Source of the DNA: Gammaproteobacteria bacterium
Lineage (GTDB): Bacteria; Pseudomonadota; Gammaproteobacteria; Arenicellales; Poriferihabitantaceae
Assembly (NCBI GenBank): GCA_009839585.1
Contig: VXPI01000376.1
Span: 1 to 6,258 of the forward strand
Length of the DNA: 6,258 nt
Direction of reading: 5' to 3'
Shown: positions 1 through 6,138 of the stretch, piece after piece
Numbering within the stretch: the stretch's first letter is position 1
Layout: every line of letters starts with the position of its first letter
Notes under the pieces: generated by a model
Told to the model about the DNA's origin: nothing
The model's database searches: none
The model's input: only the letters and a program-made list of their open reading frames with translations
Made by a program: the position numbers and the translations under genes

Positions 1-947
1 CCGTCAAGCGCTGTCTCGGCCGTGATCAATTTGCCCTTGGGATGCCCGTTGTCCAGTAACTTTCGGGTATTGCTGTTCCAAAGGGCTGCAGTGATTCCAT
101 AAACCAGCTCTTCGTCAAGACTTGAAGAAACCACCAGCAACGCACTGACCGCTGGTGTTCGCACATCGTAATCAACTCCTTCATACACCCCTGCAGGAAT
201 CTGGGAAGGAATATAAGCCGGAATAATGCTATTGATTTTCTTCACATCAGCCTCTTTGAACGAGTGCAGCTCCATACCCTTGGTGGATGCAAGCTGAACC
301 ATCGCAGCGACCGGCCATCCAGCGGCATAGAAATAGGCATCAAGCTGTCCATCGGCCAAGCGTTCGGCACTTTGACTGTTATTCAGCTCTGCTTCGTCCA
401 TGTTGTTCCGGGTCACGCCCCAGGCTTCAAGCATCTGCAACACGGCAACTTGCGTTCCGGAACCTGCCTGCGCGATACCAACCCGCTTGCCTGCCAAATC
501 CCCGAGATCGTTGATGGATGAATCTTTCGGCAGAACGAGATGAAGGTCTTCGGGATAGAGATTGGCAACGATGCGCAGATTCGGATGCGGCTTGCCCTCG
601 AATTTTCCTTCCCCCAGATACATTGAGCGTGTGACATCAGCGGCGGCCAATCCCGCTTCCAGTTCACCATTTTGAACAGCAGCATTATTGAACACCGAGG
701 CCGTTGTTGACTGAGCGATTGCGATCAATCCGGGAACTCCGCACTGCCCACCCTTGTCACAAGGGCGGGCGCCGGGCGGTGCAGATATCGCATTGGCGAT
801 TGTGCCGCCAATCGGAAAATAAGTTCCGCCTGCACCGCCTGTACCGATTCTGAAGAATGTCGCATCTTGTGCCAGCACTTGAGCGCCGAACGTAGAAGCG
901 GATAGAGCTAATATGGTAAGAAACTGAAGAAATTTGCGTAAAATCAT
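1..947 (-). CDS. TAXI-family TRAP transporter solute-binding protein (C-terminus cut by window edge)
   Basis: This is the periplasmic substrate-binding subunit of a tripartite ATP-independent (TRAP) transporter of the TAXI type, which captures a small, usually carboxylate or amino-acid-like solute and passes it to a fused DctQM-type permease. The reading frame starts at ATG 947-945 and stays open for 315 codons to the window edge. Residues 1-26 form a signal peptide: basic RK at 4-5, a hydrophobic core, and a likely cut after VLA26. The family hallmark follows at about 33-54 (RIGTGGAGGTYFPIGG, then IANAI). Next come the conserved two-cysteine segment with CGVPGL (C63, C69), and DLAGKRVGIAQAGSGTQ at 150-166. 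The family normally ends about 20-30 residues later, so only the tail is missing. The Shine-Dalgarno sequence is weak (GGAC, ten bases before the ATG). The permease gene would be expected beyond position 1. Family assignment is firm; the ligand cannot be told. Confidence 0.93.
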   Translation of the reverse strand, partial: MILRKFLQFLTILALSASTFGAQVLAQDATFFRIGTGGAGGTYFPIGGTIANAISAPPGARPCDKGGQCGVPGLIAIAQSTTASVFNNAAVQNGELEAGLAAADVTRSMYLGEGKFEGKPHPNLRIVANLYPEDLHLVLPKDSSINDLGDLAGKRVGIAQAGSGTQVAVLQMLEAWGVTRNNMDEAELNNSQSAERLADGQLDAYFYAAGWPVAAMVQLASTKGMELHSFKEADVKKINSIIPAYIPSQIPAGVYEGVDYDVRTPAVSALLVVSSSLDEELVYGITAALWNSNTRKLLDNGHPKGKLITAETALD

Positions 948-988
948 GTTAATTAGTCCGATGAAAAATAAAAATGTTCAACATTTAA

Positions 989-1016
989 AAAATATTGACT
1001 ACCCGCCCTCTGTCAA
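989..1016 (-). promoter_or_regulatory. Sigma-70 promoter of the TAXI gene
   Basis: On the minus strand there is a consensus -35 TTGACA (1016-1011), a 16-base spacer and a -10 TATTTT (994-989). Shifting the -10 by one base gives ATTTTT with a 17-base spacer. Transcription would begin near 982, leaving a leader of about 35 bases before the ATG at 947. The surrounding sequence from 960 to 995 is very A/T-rich, as expected for a promoter melting region. Confidence 0.6.
995..1016. promoter_or_regulatory. Possible operator: inverted repeat TTGAC-N12-GTCAA over the -35 box
   Basis: TTGAC (995-999) and GTCAA (1012-1016) are perfect 5-base inverted arms around a 12-base centre. The outer arm coincides with the -35 box of the TAXI promoter, and the inner arm sits just upstream of the -10. 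A dimeric regulator bound here would block polymerase, which would suit a substrate-regulated transporter. Five-base arms can arise by chance, and no regulator gene is visible in the window, so this is only a candidate. Confidence 0.22.
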
Positions 1017-1115
1017 GCAAGTATGCTGTCGTTAACGATGTATTTTACTTTAGACTGTGGAGCATTAACAGAGCCGGTTGTTCTCCCTAATCCATAAATA
1101 GAGCAGTCCGTATCA

Positions 1116-1187
1116 GGCGCGAGTTCCTATGTGCCGTGGGTTCCAGCCCCGAAGCCGGAATCACCCACTGGGTGAAACTTACGAACC
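1116..1187. other. Candidate structured RNA element, unknown family
   Basis: Nested complementary segments stack into a long hairpin. The inner stem pairs GTGGG (1136-1140) with CCCAC (1164-1168) and TTCC (1141-1144) with GGAA (1157-1160), with a 3-base bulge at 1161-1163. AGC/GCC extend it toward a 6-base loop at 1148-1153; on the minus strand the A-C mismatch there becomes a G-U pair, so that strand folds slightly better. An outer helix pairs CGCGAGTT (1118-1125) with AACTTACG (1176-1183) in 7 of 8 positions, and AGG/CCT can add three more pairs across a 2-base bulge. A competing small hairpin (CACCC/GGGTG, 1163-1174) also exists. It lies upstream of the TAXI promoter, so it is not a leader of that transcript. 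It could be an independent small RNA, part of the tsaD 3' region, or a dispersed repeat. I do not recognise a known family. Confidence 0.35.
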
Positions 1188-1319
1188 TTCAAGAACCACG
1201 TTATGCAAGGCGTTGAACGTATTTCCATGTTTGCTGTTTTTGCATTAGGGTGTTCTTTTCGTTGAAGGCGGAGTTCACCAAGAGGTAAATCTGAAGCTGA
1301 GTCGACCTTTCGTCAGCGG

Positions 1320-2351
1320 TCATTTTGACAAGTCCTCAAGGCTCCATCTTGGCTTGATGTCGAACTCGCCATGATGCTTGAATTTCGGGTCTTCCCTCAT
1401 CTCAAGTTCCCATCTGAAATAGCCCGCATAGGCGATCATGGCACCGTTGTCGGTGCAGAACTCCATGCGCGGATAAAATACCTCTGCCCCCTGCTTTTCA
1501 CATTCCTGGCGAAGTCGATAACGAAGTCGCTGGTTTGCACCGACACCGCCCGAGACAATAAGACGCTTTCGCCCGGATATCTCCAACGCATGCATGCACT
1601 TGATCGTCAGGGTATCCACAACCGCCAATTCAAACGCCAGTGCAATATCGGCAATAGTCTGTGAATCGAGGCGTGGCTGTTTACGGGTTGTAGTCAGAAC
1701 CTGGGTCTTTAATCCGCTAAAACTGAATTCGAGTCCCGGTTGTCGGGTCATGGGTCGCGGAAAGACAAAACGATCTTCCCGCCCTTCCCGGGCACAGGCT
1801 GCAATTTGTGGCCCCCCGGGATAATCCAGCCCCAGCAATTTGGCGGTTTTGTCAAACGCTTCTCCAGCCGCATCATCCCGTGTCTGGCCCATGAGGCGGT
1901 ACTTGCCCGCGGCTTCAACATCAACCAACTGGGTATGACCGCCGGATACCAGCAGGGCTACAAATGGAAATTCAGGAACAGTGGACTCAAGCATTGGTGC
2001 CAGCAAGTGTCCTTCCATATGGTGGATTGGCAAGGCTGGCACATTCCAGGCATAGGCAAGTCCGGAGGCAACGGAGGCACCAACCAATAACGCCCCAGCC
2101 AGCCCAGGGCCTGCGGTGTAGGCAATTGCATCCACACTTCGACCTCCATTGGCAGGGTCCTGCATCAGGTTTTCGATAAGCGGTAGTAACTTGCGGATAT
2201 GATCGCGTGCTGCGAGTTCGGGAACCACTCCACCATACAGGCTGTGGATATCAATCTGTGATGCCAGTCGGTTGACTACCAGACCTTGTCGACTATCATA
2301 GATTGCTACACCCGTATCGTCACAGGATGTTTCAATACCCAGAATTCGCAT
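1320..2351 (-). CDS. tsaD: tRNA N6-adenosine threonylcarbamoyltransferase TsaD
   Basis: TsaD transfers the threonylcarbamoyl group from threonylcarbamoyl-AMP (made by TsaC/TsaC2) to A37 of tRNAs that read ANN codons, giving t6A. It works in the cytoplasm with TsaB and TsaE, neither of which is in this window. The protein is 343 residues, close to the E. coli length. It opens with [14 protein letters not shown], the ASKHA-fold phosphate loop. The metal-binding histidines H111 and H115 lie in HHMEGH, followed by [11 protein letters not shown] (133-143), FSFSGLKTQ (209-217), the nucleotide motif [11 protein letters not shown] (266-276), and the third metal ligand D301 in CTDNGAMIA. Nothing is missing. 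The start is the ATG at 2351-2349; no Shine-Dalgarno is evident (AGAATACTTCC precedes it), so initiation may be leaderless or weak. In many gammaproteobacteria tsaD is divergent from rpsU, but here the divergent neighbour is a sulfotransferase gene. Confidence 0.98.
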   Translation of the reverse strand: MRILGIETSCDDTGVAIYDSRQGLVVNRLASQIDIHSLYGGVVPELAARDHIRKLLPLIENLMQDPANGGRSVDAIAYTAGPGLAGALLVGASVASGLAYAWNVPALPIHHMEGHLLAPMLESTVPEFPFVALLVSGGHTQLVDVEAAGKYRLMGQTRDDAAGEAFDKTAKLLGLDYPGGPQIAACAREGREDRFVFPRPMTRQPGLEFSFSGLKTQVLTTTRKQPRLDSQTIADIALAFELAVVDTLTIKCMHALEISGRKRLIVSGGVGANQRLRYRLRQECEKQGAEVFYPRMEFCTDNGAMIAYAGYFRWELEMREDPKFKHHGEFDIKPRWSLEDLSK

Positions 2352-2361
2352 GGAAGTATTC

Positions 2362-2389
2362 TACATAAGGCAGGGTAACGGTATGTCAG
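2362..2389 (-). promoter_or_regulatory. Candidate promoter of tsaD
   Basis: The minus strand shows CTGACA (2389-2384), 16 bases, then TATGTA (2367-2362). A better -35, TTGACC (2394-2389), overlaps the first but lies 21 bases from that -10. If this pair is used, transcription starts only a few bases before the ATG, which would agree with the missing Shine-Dalgarno and suggest a very short leader. Confidence 0.3.
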
Positions 2390-2639
2390 GTCAATTTACA
2401 TTGACCATGAGCCGTTGTAGTATATATTTTTGAGAGGCTGATTGCGTAAATGATGTTCAGGTTCACCAACATGAGAATATGAAGTTCCGTTATGCGAATT
2501 GTTGAATGTACTCCACTGGGGGTATGTGCTTACAGCCCAGAAACAACATCTGAAAACAGTAAAATCCAGAACTGGAGCCTTGAGTAATCCGATCAAAAAA
2601 CGTTTTCCAAGCTTGAAAATAAGCCTGAAAGATTCCTTT

Positions 2640-2666
2640 GCGGCGGGTCATTTCTGGAAACGCCGC
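2640..2666. repeat. GC-rich inverted repeat, 6-base arms
   Basis: GCGGCG (2640-2645) and CGCCGC (2661-2666) are perfect inverted arms around a 15-base centre, in otherwise A/T-leaning intergenic DNA about 100 bases before the sulfotransferase start. No T-run follows on either strand, so it is not an intrinsic terminator. It could be a protein-binding site or a leader hairpin of the sulfotransferase mRNA. Confidence 0.3.
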
Positions 2667-2753
2667 CCCCGGCAAGTCAGGGTTCTCCCGATGATATTGC
2701 CTGGAGGATTGGACCTTCTGTTTCATCATGACAGCTGAGTATCATAATTCACC

Positions 2754-2759
2754 AGGCGG
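2754..2759 (+). promoter_or_regulatory. Ribosome binding site that favours the GTG start of the sulfotransferase
   Basis: AGGCGG lies 8 bases before the GTG at 2768, a workable Shine-Dalgarno at normal spacing. The alternative in-frame ATG at 2804 has only a poor match before it (GGTAG) but would still leave the sulfotransferase core intact, because the nucleotide-binding loop begins 10 residues further on. The GTG is preferred but not certain. Confidence 0.45.
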
Positions 2760-2767
2760 AAAGCCCG

Positions 2768-3835
2768 GTGACCGATCGGTTTGTCCCTGTCGGTAGCCTG
2801 CACATGGATGATATTCCTCCTGTATTCGTATTCAGCACCGGCAGATGCGGGTCCACCATGATCTCGGAGATGCTCAACAGGCATCCGGACATCCTCAGCC
2901 TGTCCGAATTCTTTTCAGTACTGGGCTTGAATGCCTTCTCCGGAAAGAAGGTGACGGGTGATCGGATGTGGCAACTGTACAGTCGGCCTGGAAAGCGGAT
3001 GGCTGTGGTTGCACAAGAATCCTTTAGCGAACTGCTCTATCCGTTCGACGATCCCGGGGCACGCTTCAATGCTGACACATTGCCGCCCATCATGGCGGTT
3101 ACACTGCCCCATCTGACCAACCGCTACGAAGCGCTCTACGATGAAATCAGGCAGTTCACATGTGCGCAGCCAGAAATGTTGTGCCGCGATCACTATCGTC
3201 TGCTGTTCAGCTGGCTAGGAGAGCGTCTTGGAAAGAAACTGTGGGTCGAGCGTCACGGTGGTTCCCTCATTATGGCTTCCCGGCTGCTTCGTCATTTTCC
3301 CGAAGCGCGAGTCGTTCACGTGTTTCGGGACGGGCGGGAAACAACATTATCGATGAGCAATCACCCGCCCTTCAGGATTACCCTTGCGCTGATACACAGG
3401 GCGAGGCGCTTGGGCATTGACCTCTGCCGATTGCTGGAAAGAGTTGAACATAGTGATCGATTAACCAGCATGATAGGGGGATCGCAATGGTTACTCTCGG
3501 ATATCGGCAACCTGCTGTCGGAACGCCCGGAACTATCCGAAGTCGCCCGGTTCTGGAGCAACATGATCGAAACGGGTCATCGAGTGTTTGGCCACTTCGG
3601 TCCTGATCGGTTGCTCGACCTGCGATTCGAGGATATGCAGGAGAATTCAGAGCGTGAGGCACGTAGACTTATTGAATTTATTTCACCGGAGTCGGACAAT
3701 GAGGCCTGGATCAGGGAAGTGGCGCGTATCCCCCGCCAGACCCGTTCAAGGTTTGCACTGCTCGACCCTGATATGCAGCGTGCAGTTACCGAGGCATGCC
3801 GTCCGGGACTGAAGATACTCGATTATGCGATGTAA
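2768..3835 (+). CDS. Sulfotransferase family protein (PAPS-dependent)
   Basis: The protein is predicted to transfer a sulfuryl group from 3'-phosphoadenosine-5'-phosphosulfate (PAPS) to a hydroxyl or amine acceptor; the acceptor is unknown. It has 355 residues from a GTG start (an in-frame ATG at codon 13 is an alternative). The 5'-phosphosulfate loop is clear: after a hydrophobic beta strand (PPVFVF, 17-22) comes STGRCGST (23-30) and a helix to SEFF (46-49), the usual opening of this family. The 3'-phosphate site follows HVFRDGRETTLSMSNHP (184-200), with R187, R190 and S195 or S197 as likely ligands. Near the C-terminus LRFEDM (285-290) matches the family's conserved acidic turn. There is no signal peptide or membrane helix, so it should be cytoplasmic. 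Its last 40 bases overlap the P450 fusion gene, implying joint transcription and perhaps translational coupling. The family is firm, the substrate open. Confidence 0.88.
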   Translation: MTDRFVPVGSLHMDDIPPVFVFSTGRCGSTMISEMLNRHPDILSLSEFFSVLGLNAFSGKKVTGDRMWQLYSRPGKRMAVVAQESFSELLYPFDDPGARFNADTLPPIMAVTLPHLTNRYEALYDEIRQFTCAQPEMLCRDHYRLLFSWLGERLGKKLWVERHGGSLIMASRLLRHFPEARVVHVFRDGRETTLSMSNHPPFRITLALIHRARRLGIDLCRLLERVEHSDRLTSMIGGSQWLLSDIGNLLSERPELSEVARFWSNMIETGHRVFGHFGPDRLLDLRFEDMQENSEREARRLIEFISPESDNEAWIREVARIPRQTRSRFALLDPDMQRAVTEACRPGLKILDYAM

Positions 3836-5952
3836 ACGACTGGTTTTCCGAATTCATATTCGACGATACACGGAATCCCCGAGCTTGGGCAAGGAGGATG
3901 GTTGCGACAAGACAACCTGATAAGATGATTACCCCCCTGATATTTGCCGAAGAACTCCATGTGTTGCTGCTAGACCGGGAACGGGGTGGTCTTGTCAATG
4001 CCGACGACCGCAGCATCAAGCATGCCTTTGCCGGTGCGGTACTGATGGATCTGTCAAAGGAACATCGCATCGACTCCGATCTCGACAGTCTGGTACCGAT
4101 AGATTCGACCCCTCTGGGAGACGATATCCTTGATCCTCTGCTCACGATCATTTCTGATAGTGAAAGAGCGGACACCGCCCACTGGGTCAGACGCTTCTCT
4201 GTGCCGGAAATCGCCAATCGGATACAACGCAGCGCCGCTACTCGACTGATCCAGAGAGGGATTTTCAACACCGATCCGGGCGGGACGATCTTTCTTGACA
4301 AACAGGTAAGTCTGACTCGCCGCTATCCCGATATTCGTCCACCTGAAGGCCAAGACGTGATTCTGCGGGTGATGAACATTATCTTCAGCGAAGATATCCC
4401 GACTCCGGATGAGGCCATGCTCATTGCCCTAGTCGATGCTTGCGGGATATTTGGGAATATTCTTACCCGGTCGGAGCTTGAGGAGCGACGTGACCGCATC
4501 AATCTGGTGTGCAGTCTGGACCTCGTCGGATTATCGGTTCGCAACGCAGTTCTCTCAATCAGGGAACCCGACCCCGAAGATCGGACATTACGCAGAGTTC
4601 TCATGGAATCGGCAACCGGGATCAGCAGAAAGCACCCACCCATGGTGCCCGGTGCCCTTCCACTGATTGGTCATTCGTTGCGCCTACGCCCGGTCCCGAC
4701 CAGAATGCTTGCCGAATATTACCACTCGCTGGGGCCGATTTTCAGAGTCCGCGACCTGACGGGCGAGCTGACAGTTTTGGCAGGACCGGAAGCCAACCGT
4801 TTCTGCCAGAAGCACGGACGGTCACTGTTCCGCAACCATGACATCTACAAGCCCCTCTTCGAGGGAATGGATGCCCAGCGCATTATCCTGAGCATGGACG
4901 GTGAGGAGCACTTCAATCTGCGTAGAAAGATATCTTCCGGTTTTTCCGGTTCCCTGTTTCTGGACAGGCTACCGGAAATCCGGGACATCATTCTCGGAGA
5001 GTTACCGGACAATGGAGTCGTAGTTGCAACCGATGCCTTCAGCCAGATGACAGCCAAGTCGATCGGACTTGCATGTACCGGTCATGTCCTGTCTACCAGT
5101 CAGGTCAGGGACATGGAATTCTTCCTGCGTCGACTGATTGCGGCGACGGTATTGCGCGTGCTACCGAAGTTCCTGATGCATACCCCACGCATGAAGCGTG
5201 CAAAGACCGGATTCTTTGGTACATTCATCGACATCCTGAACGCACGACTGGATGCCAACTCGGAAACAGCCGGAGATGTGGTGGATGTAATGCTTGAACT
5301 GCACCGATCCAACCCACAGTTTCTGCCTGAACACGAACTCAGGGTATCTTGTTTGGGGCCGATCTTTTCCGGCCTGCATACCACCGCCAGCACCGGAACT
5401 TCCGCTCTGTACCTGTTGCTCAGAAATCCTGAAATCCTGAAACGGGTCCGAGCCGAGGCAGACGAGCTTTTTGCAGATGGCGGTCCCACTTCCGAGAAAA
5501 TGCAGGCTCTGGAAGTCACCCGGCGAACCGTGCTTGAAACTTTGCGGATGTACAATCCGTTTGGTTCCCTTTTTCGCAGCACGATCAACAGCTTCGATTT
5601 CGGAGGCTATTCCGTGCCAGCCGGTACCCGTCTCTTTCTGCCGACTGCCGTACCACATTATTGTCCGGAGTTTTTTCCGGAACCGGAACGCTTCGACATA
5701 GATCGCTATCTCCCGGAACGTGCCGAACATCGTCAGGCAGGTTGCTACATGCCTTTTGGTTTTGGAACCCACCGTTGTCTAGGAAGCACCATCGCCGACA
5801 CGCATCTGATGTACACGCTCGTGACGATCCTGCGCCATTTCGATGTAGAGATGGTTCCCCCTGATTACCGGATGAAGATCATCTTCGATAGCGTACCCGC
5901 TCCGACCAGAAAGCTCAGGCTCCGTCTCGCGCGAAGAATGCCGTTGACCTAG
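3796..5952 (+). CDS. GPP34 (GOLPH3/Vps74-like) domain - cytochrome P450 fusion protein
   Basis: This 718-residue protein joins two domains in one uninterrupted frame. Residues about 44-252 match GPP34 (family of Golgi adaptor GOLPH3/Vps74): FAEELHVLLLDRERG (50-64), HAFAGAVLMDLS (76-87), DSTPLGDDILD (103-113), HWVRRF (129-134), LIQRGIF (151-157) and PDEAMLIALVDACGIF (204-219), in family order. A linker leads to a P450 from about 281: PGALPLIGH (285-293), DGEEHFNLRR (368-377), I-helix SGLHTTAS (525-532), ExxR at E581-R584, PERF (630-633) and heme loop FGFGTHRCLG (654-663) with C661 as the iron ligand. All P450 essentials are present, so it should be a working monooxygenase. There is no N-terminal membrane helix; the GPP34 part may supply membrane contact. 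Redox partners are not encoded here. The ATG at 3796 is the first in frame after a TGA at 3769 and has no properly spaced Shine-Dalgarno; AAGGAGG at 3891-3897 abuts an internal ATG too closely. P450 is certain, GPP34 highly likely, substrate unknown. Confidence 0.93.
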   Translation: MPSGTEDTRLCDVNDWFSEFIFDDTRNPRAWARRMVATRQPDKMITPLIFAEELHVLLLDRERGGLVNADDRSIKHAFAGAVLMDLSKEHRIDSDLDSLVPIDSTPLGDDILDPLLTIISDSERADTAHWVRRFSVPEIANRIQRSAATRLIQRGIFNTDPGGTIFLDKQVSLTRRYPDIRPPEGQDVILRVMNIIFSEDIPTPDEAMLIALVDACGIFGNILTRSELEERRDRINLVCSLDLVGLSVRNAVLSIREPDPEDRTLRRVLMESATGISRKHPPMVPGALPLIGHSLRLRPVPTRMLAEYYHSLGPIFRVRDLTGELTVLAGPEANRFCQKHGRSLFRNHDIYKPLFEGMDAQRIILSMDGEEHFNLRRKISSGFSGSLFLDRLPEIRDIILGELPDNGVVVATDAFSQMTAKSIGLACTGHVLSTSQVRDMEFFLRRLIAATVLRVLPKFLMHTPRMKRAKTGFFGTFIDILNARLDANSETAGDVVDVMLELHRSNPQFLPEHELRVSCLGPIFSGLHTTASTGTSALYLLLRNPEILKRVRAEADELFADGGPTSEKMQALEVTRRTVLETLRMYNPFGSLFRSTINSFDFGGYSVPAGTRLFLPTAVPHYCPEFFPEPERFDIDRYLPERAEHRQAGCYMPFGFGTHRCLGSTIADTHLMYTLVTILRHFDVEMVPPDYRMKIIFDSVPAPTRKLRLRLARRMPLT

Positions 5953-6138
5953 CTGGCTTGCTGACATAGTGGTAGCGGGTCGGTCTGCCGGAATCTGGAG
6001 TGTCAGGCTCCTGCACCGTACGCAGTTGTTCTGGTCTACTGTCCGTACATGGAGTTTGCAACAGTATTTTAGGATTGGGTTGACAGGTAAGACTGGGAGA
6101 ACCCCATACAATTCACAACTGTTCCTTTTAGGCTTTCC
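5953..6138. other. Region after the P450 gene, no gene seen
   Basis: The stretch carries only the weak terminator candidate and a TTGACA at 6080-6085. That -35-like box has TACAAT 21 bases downstream (6107-6112), too far for a normal promoter, or CATACA at 19 bases. Frames on both strands are short and not protein-like. Confidence 0.45.
6037..6070 (+). terminator. Weak candidate terminator after the P450 gene
   Basis: TACTGT (6037-6042) can pair with ACAGTA (6061-6066), followed directly by TTTT (6067-6070), about 85 bases after the P450 stop codon. The stem is short and A/T-rich and the loop is 18 bases, so it would be inefficient. No stronger terminator is visible between 5953 and 6138. 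Confidence 0.2.

Larger units (their letters stand above)
948..1319. other. Intergenic region between tsaD and the TAXI gene
   Basis: This 372-base gap separates two genes on the same (minus) strand, so tsaD and the TAXI gene are probably not one operon. It holds the TAXI promoter near its left end and a possible structured element at about 1116-1187. From 1190 to 1319 I see no coding frame with protein-like composition. I also see no hairpin followed by a T-run on the minus strand that would serve as a clear terminator for tsaD. Confidence 0.6.
2352..2767. other. Divergent intergenic region between tsaD and the sulfotransferase gene
   Basis: This 416-base region must carry the control sequences for both directions. 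Next to tsaD lies its candidate promoter; near 2740-2748 TATCATAAT could be a -10 for the sulfotransferase gene, but I find no matching -35 at proper distance. Short open frames exist on both strands (79 codons each, at 2499-2738 plus and 2490-2729 minus). They have basic, cysteine- and aromatic-rich composition, lack a Shine-Dalgarno and resemble no family, so I treat them as non-coding. A GC-rich inverted repeat lies at 2640-2666. Confidence 0.55.

Noticed and set aside
413..685. 90-codon minus-strand open frame inside the TAXI gene
   Set aside because: It lies in an alternative frame of the same strand as the real TAXI reading frame, which shows signal peptide and family motifs through this stretch.
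1060..1226. 6S RNA (ssrS) in the tsaD-TAXI gap
   Set aside because: The size and central hairpin prompted the idea, but I cannot build the closing stem of matching 5' and 3' ends or the open central bubble typical of 6S, and there is no adjacent ygfA-type gene.
1199..2515. Two similar short stretches, TTATGC-N5-GTTGAA-(C/T)GTA at 1201-1220 and 2491-2510
   Set aside because: About 15 of 20 bases agree at two places flanking tsaD, which briefly suggested a direct repeat. The similarity does not extend outward and is within what chance allows in A/T-rich spacers.
2499..2738. 79-codon plus-strand ORF before the sulfotransferase gene
   Set aside because: It has no ribosome binding site, a Lys/Arg/Phe-rich composition unlike a folded protein, and an equal-length frame antisense to it. 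It matches no family I know.
3796..3835. Frameshift joining the sulfotransferase and the P450 fusion into one protein
   Set aside because: The sulfotransferase ends with a natural C-terminus at TAA 3833 and there is no slippery run at the junction. The overlap is an ordinary start-within-gene arrangement.
5161..5772. 203-codon open frame on the minus strand inside the P450 gene
   Set aside because: It is fully antisense to the I-helix through PERF region of an intact P450. The frame exists because of codon bias on the other strand, and it shows no recognisable motif.
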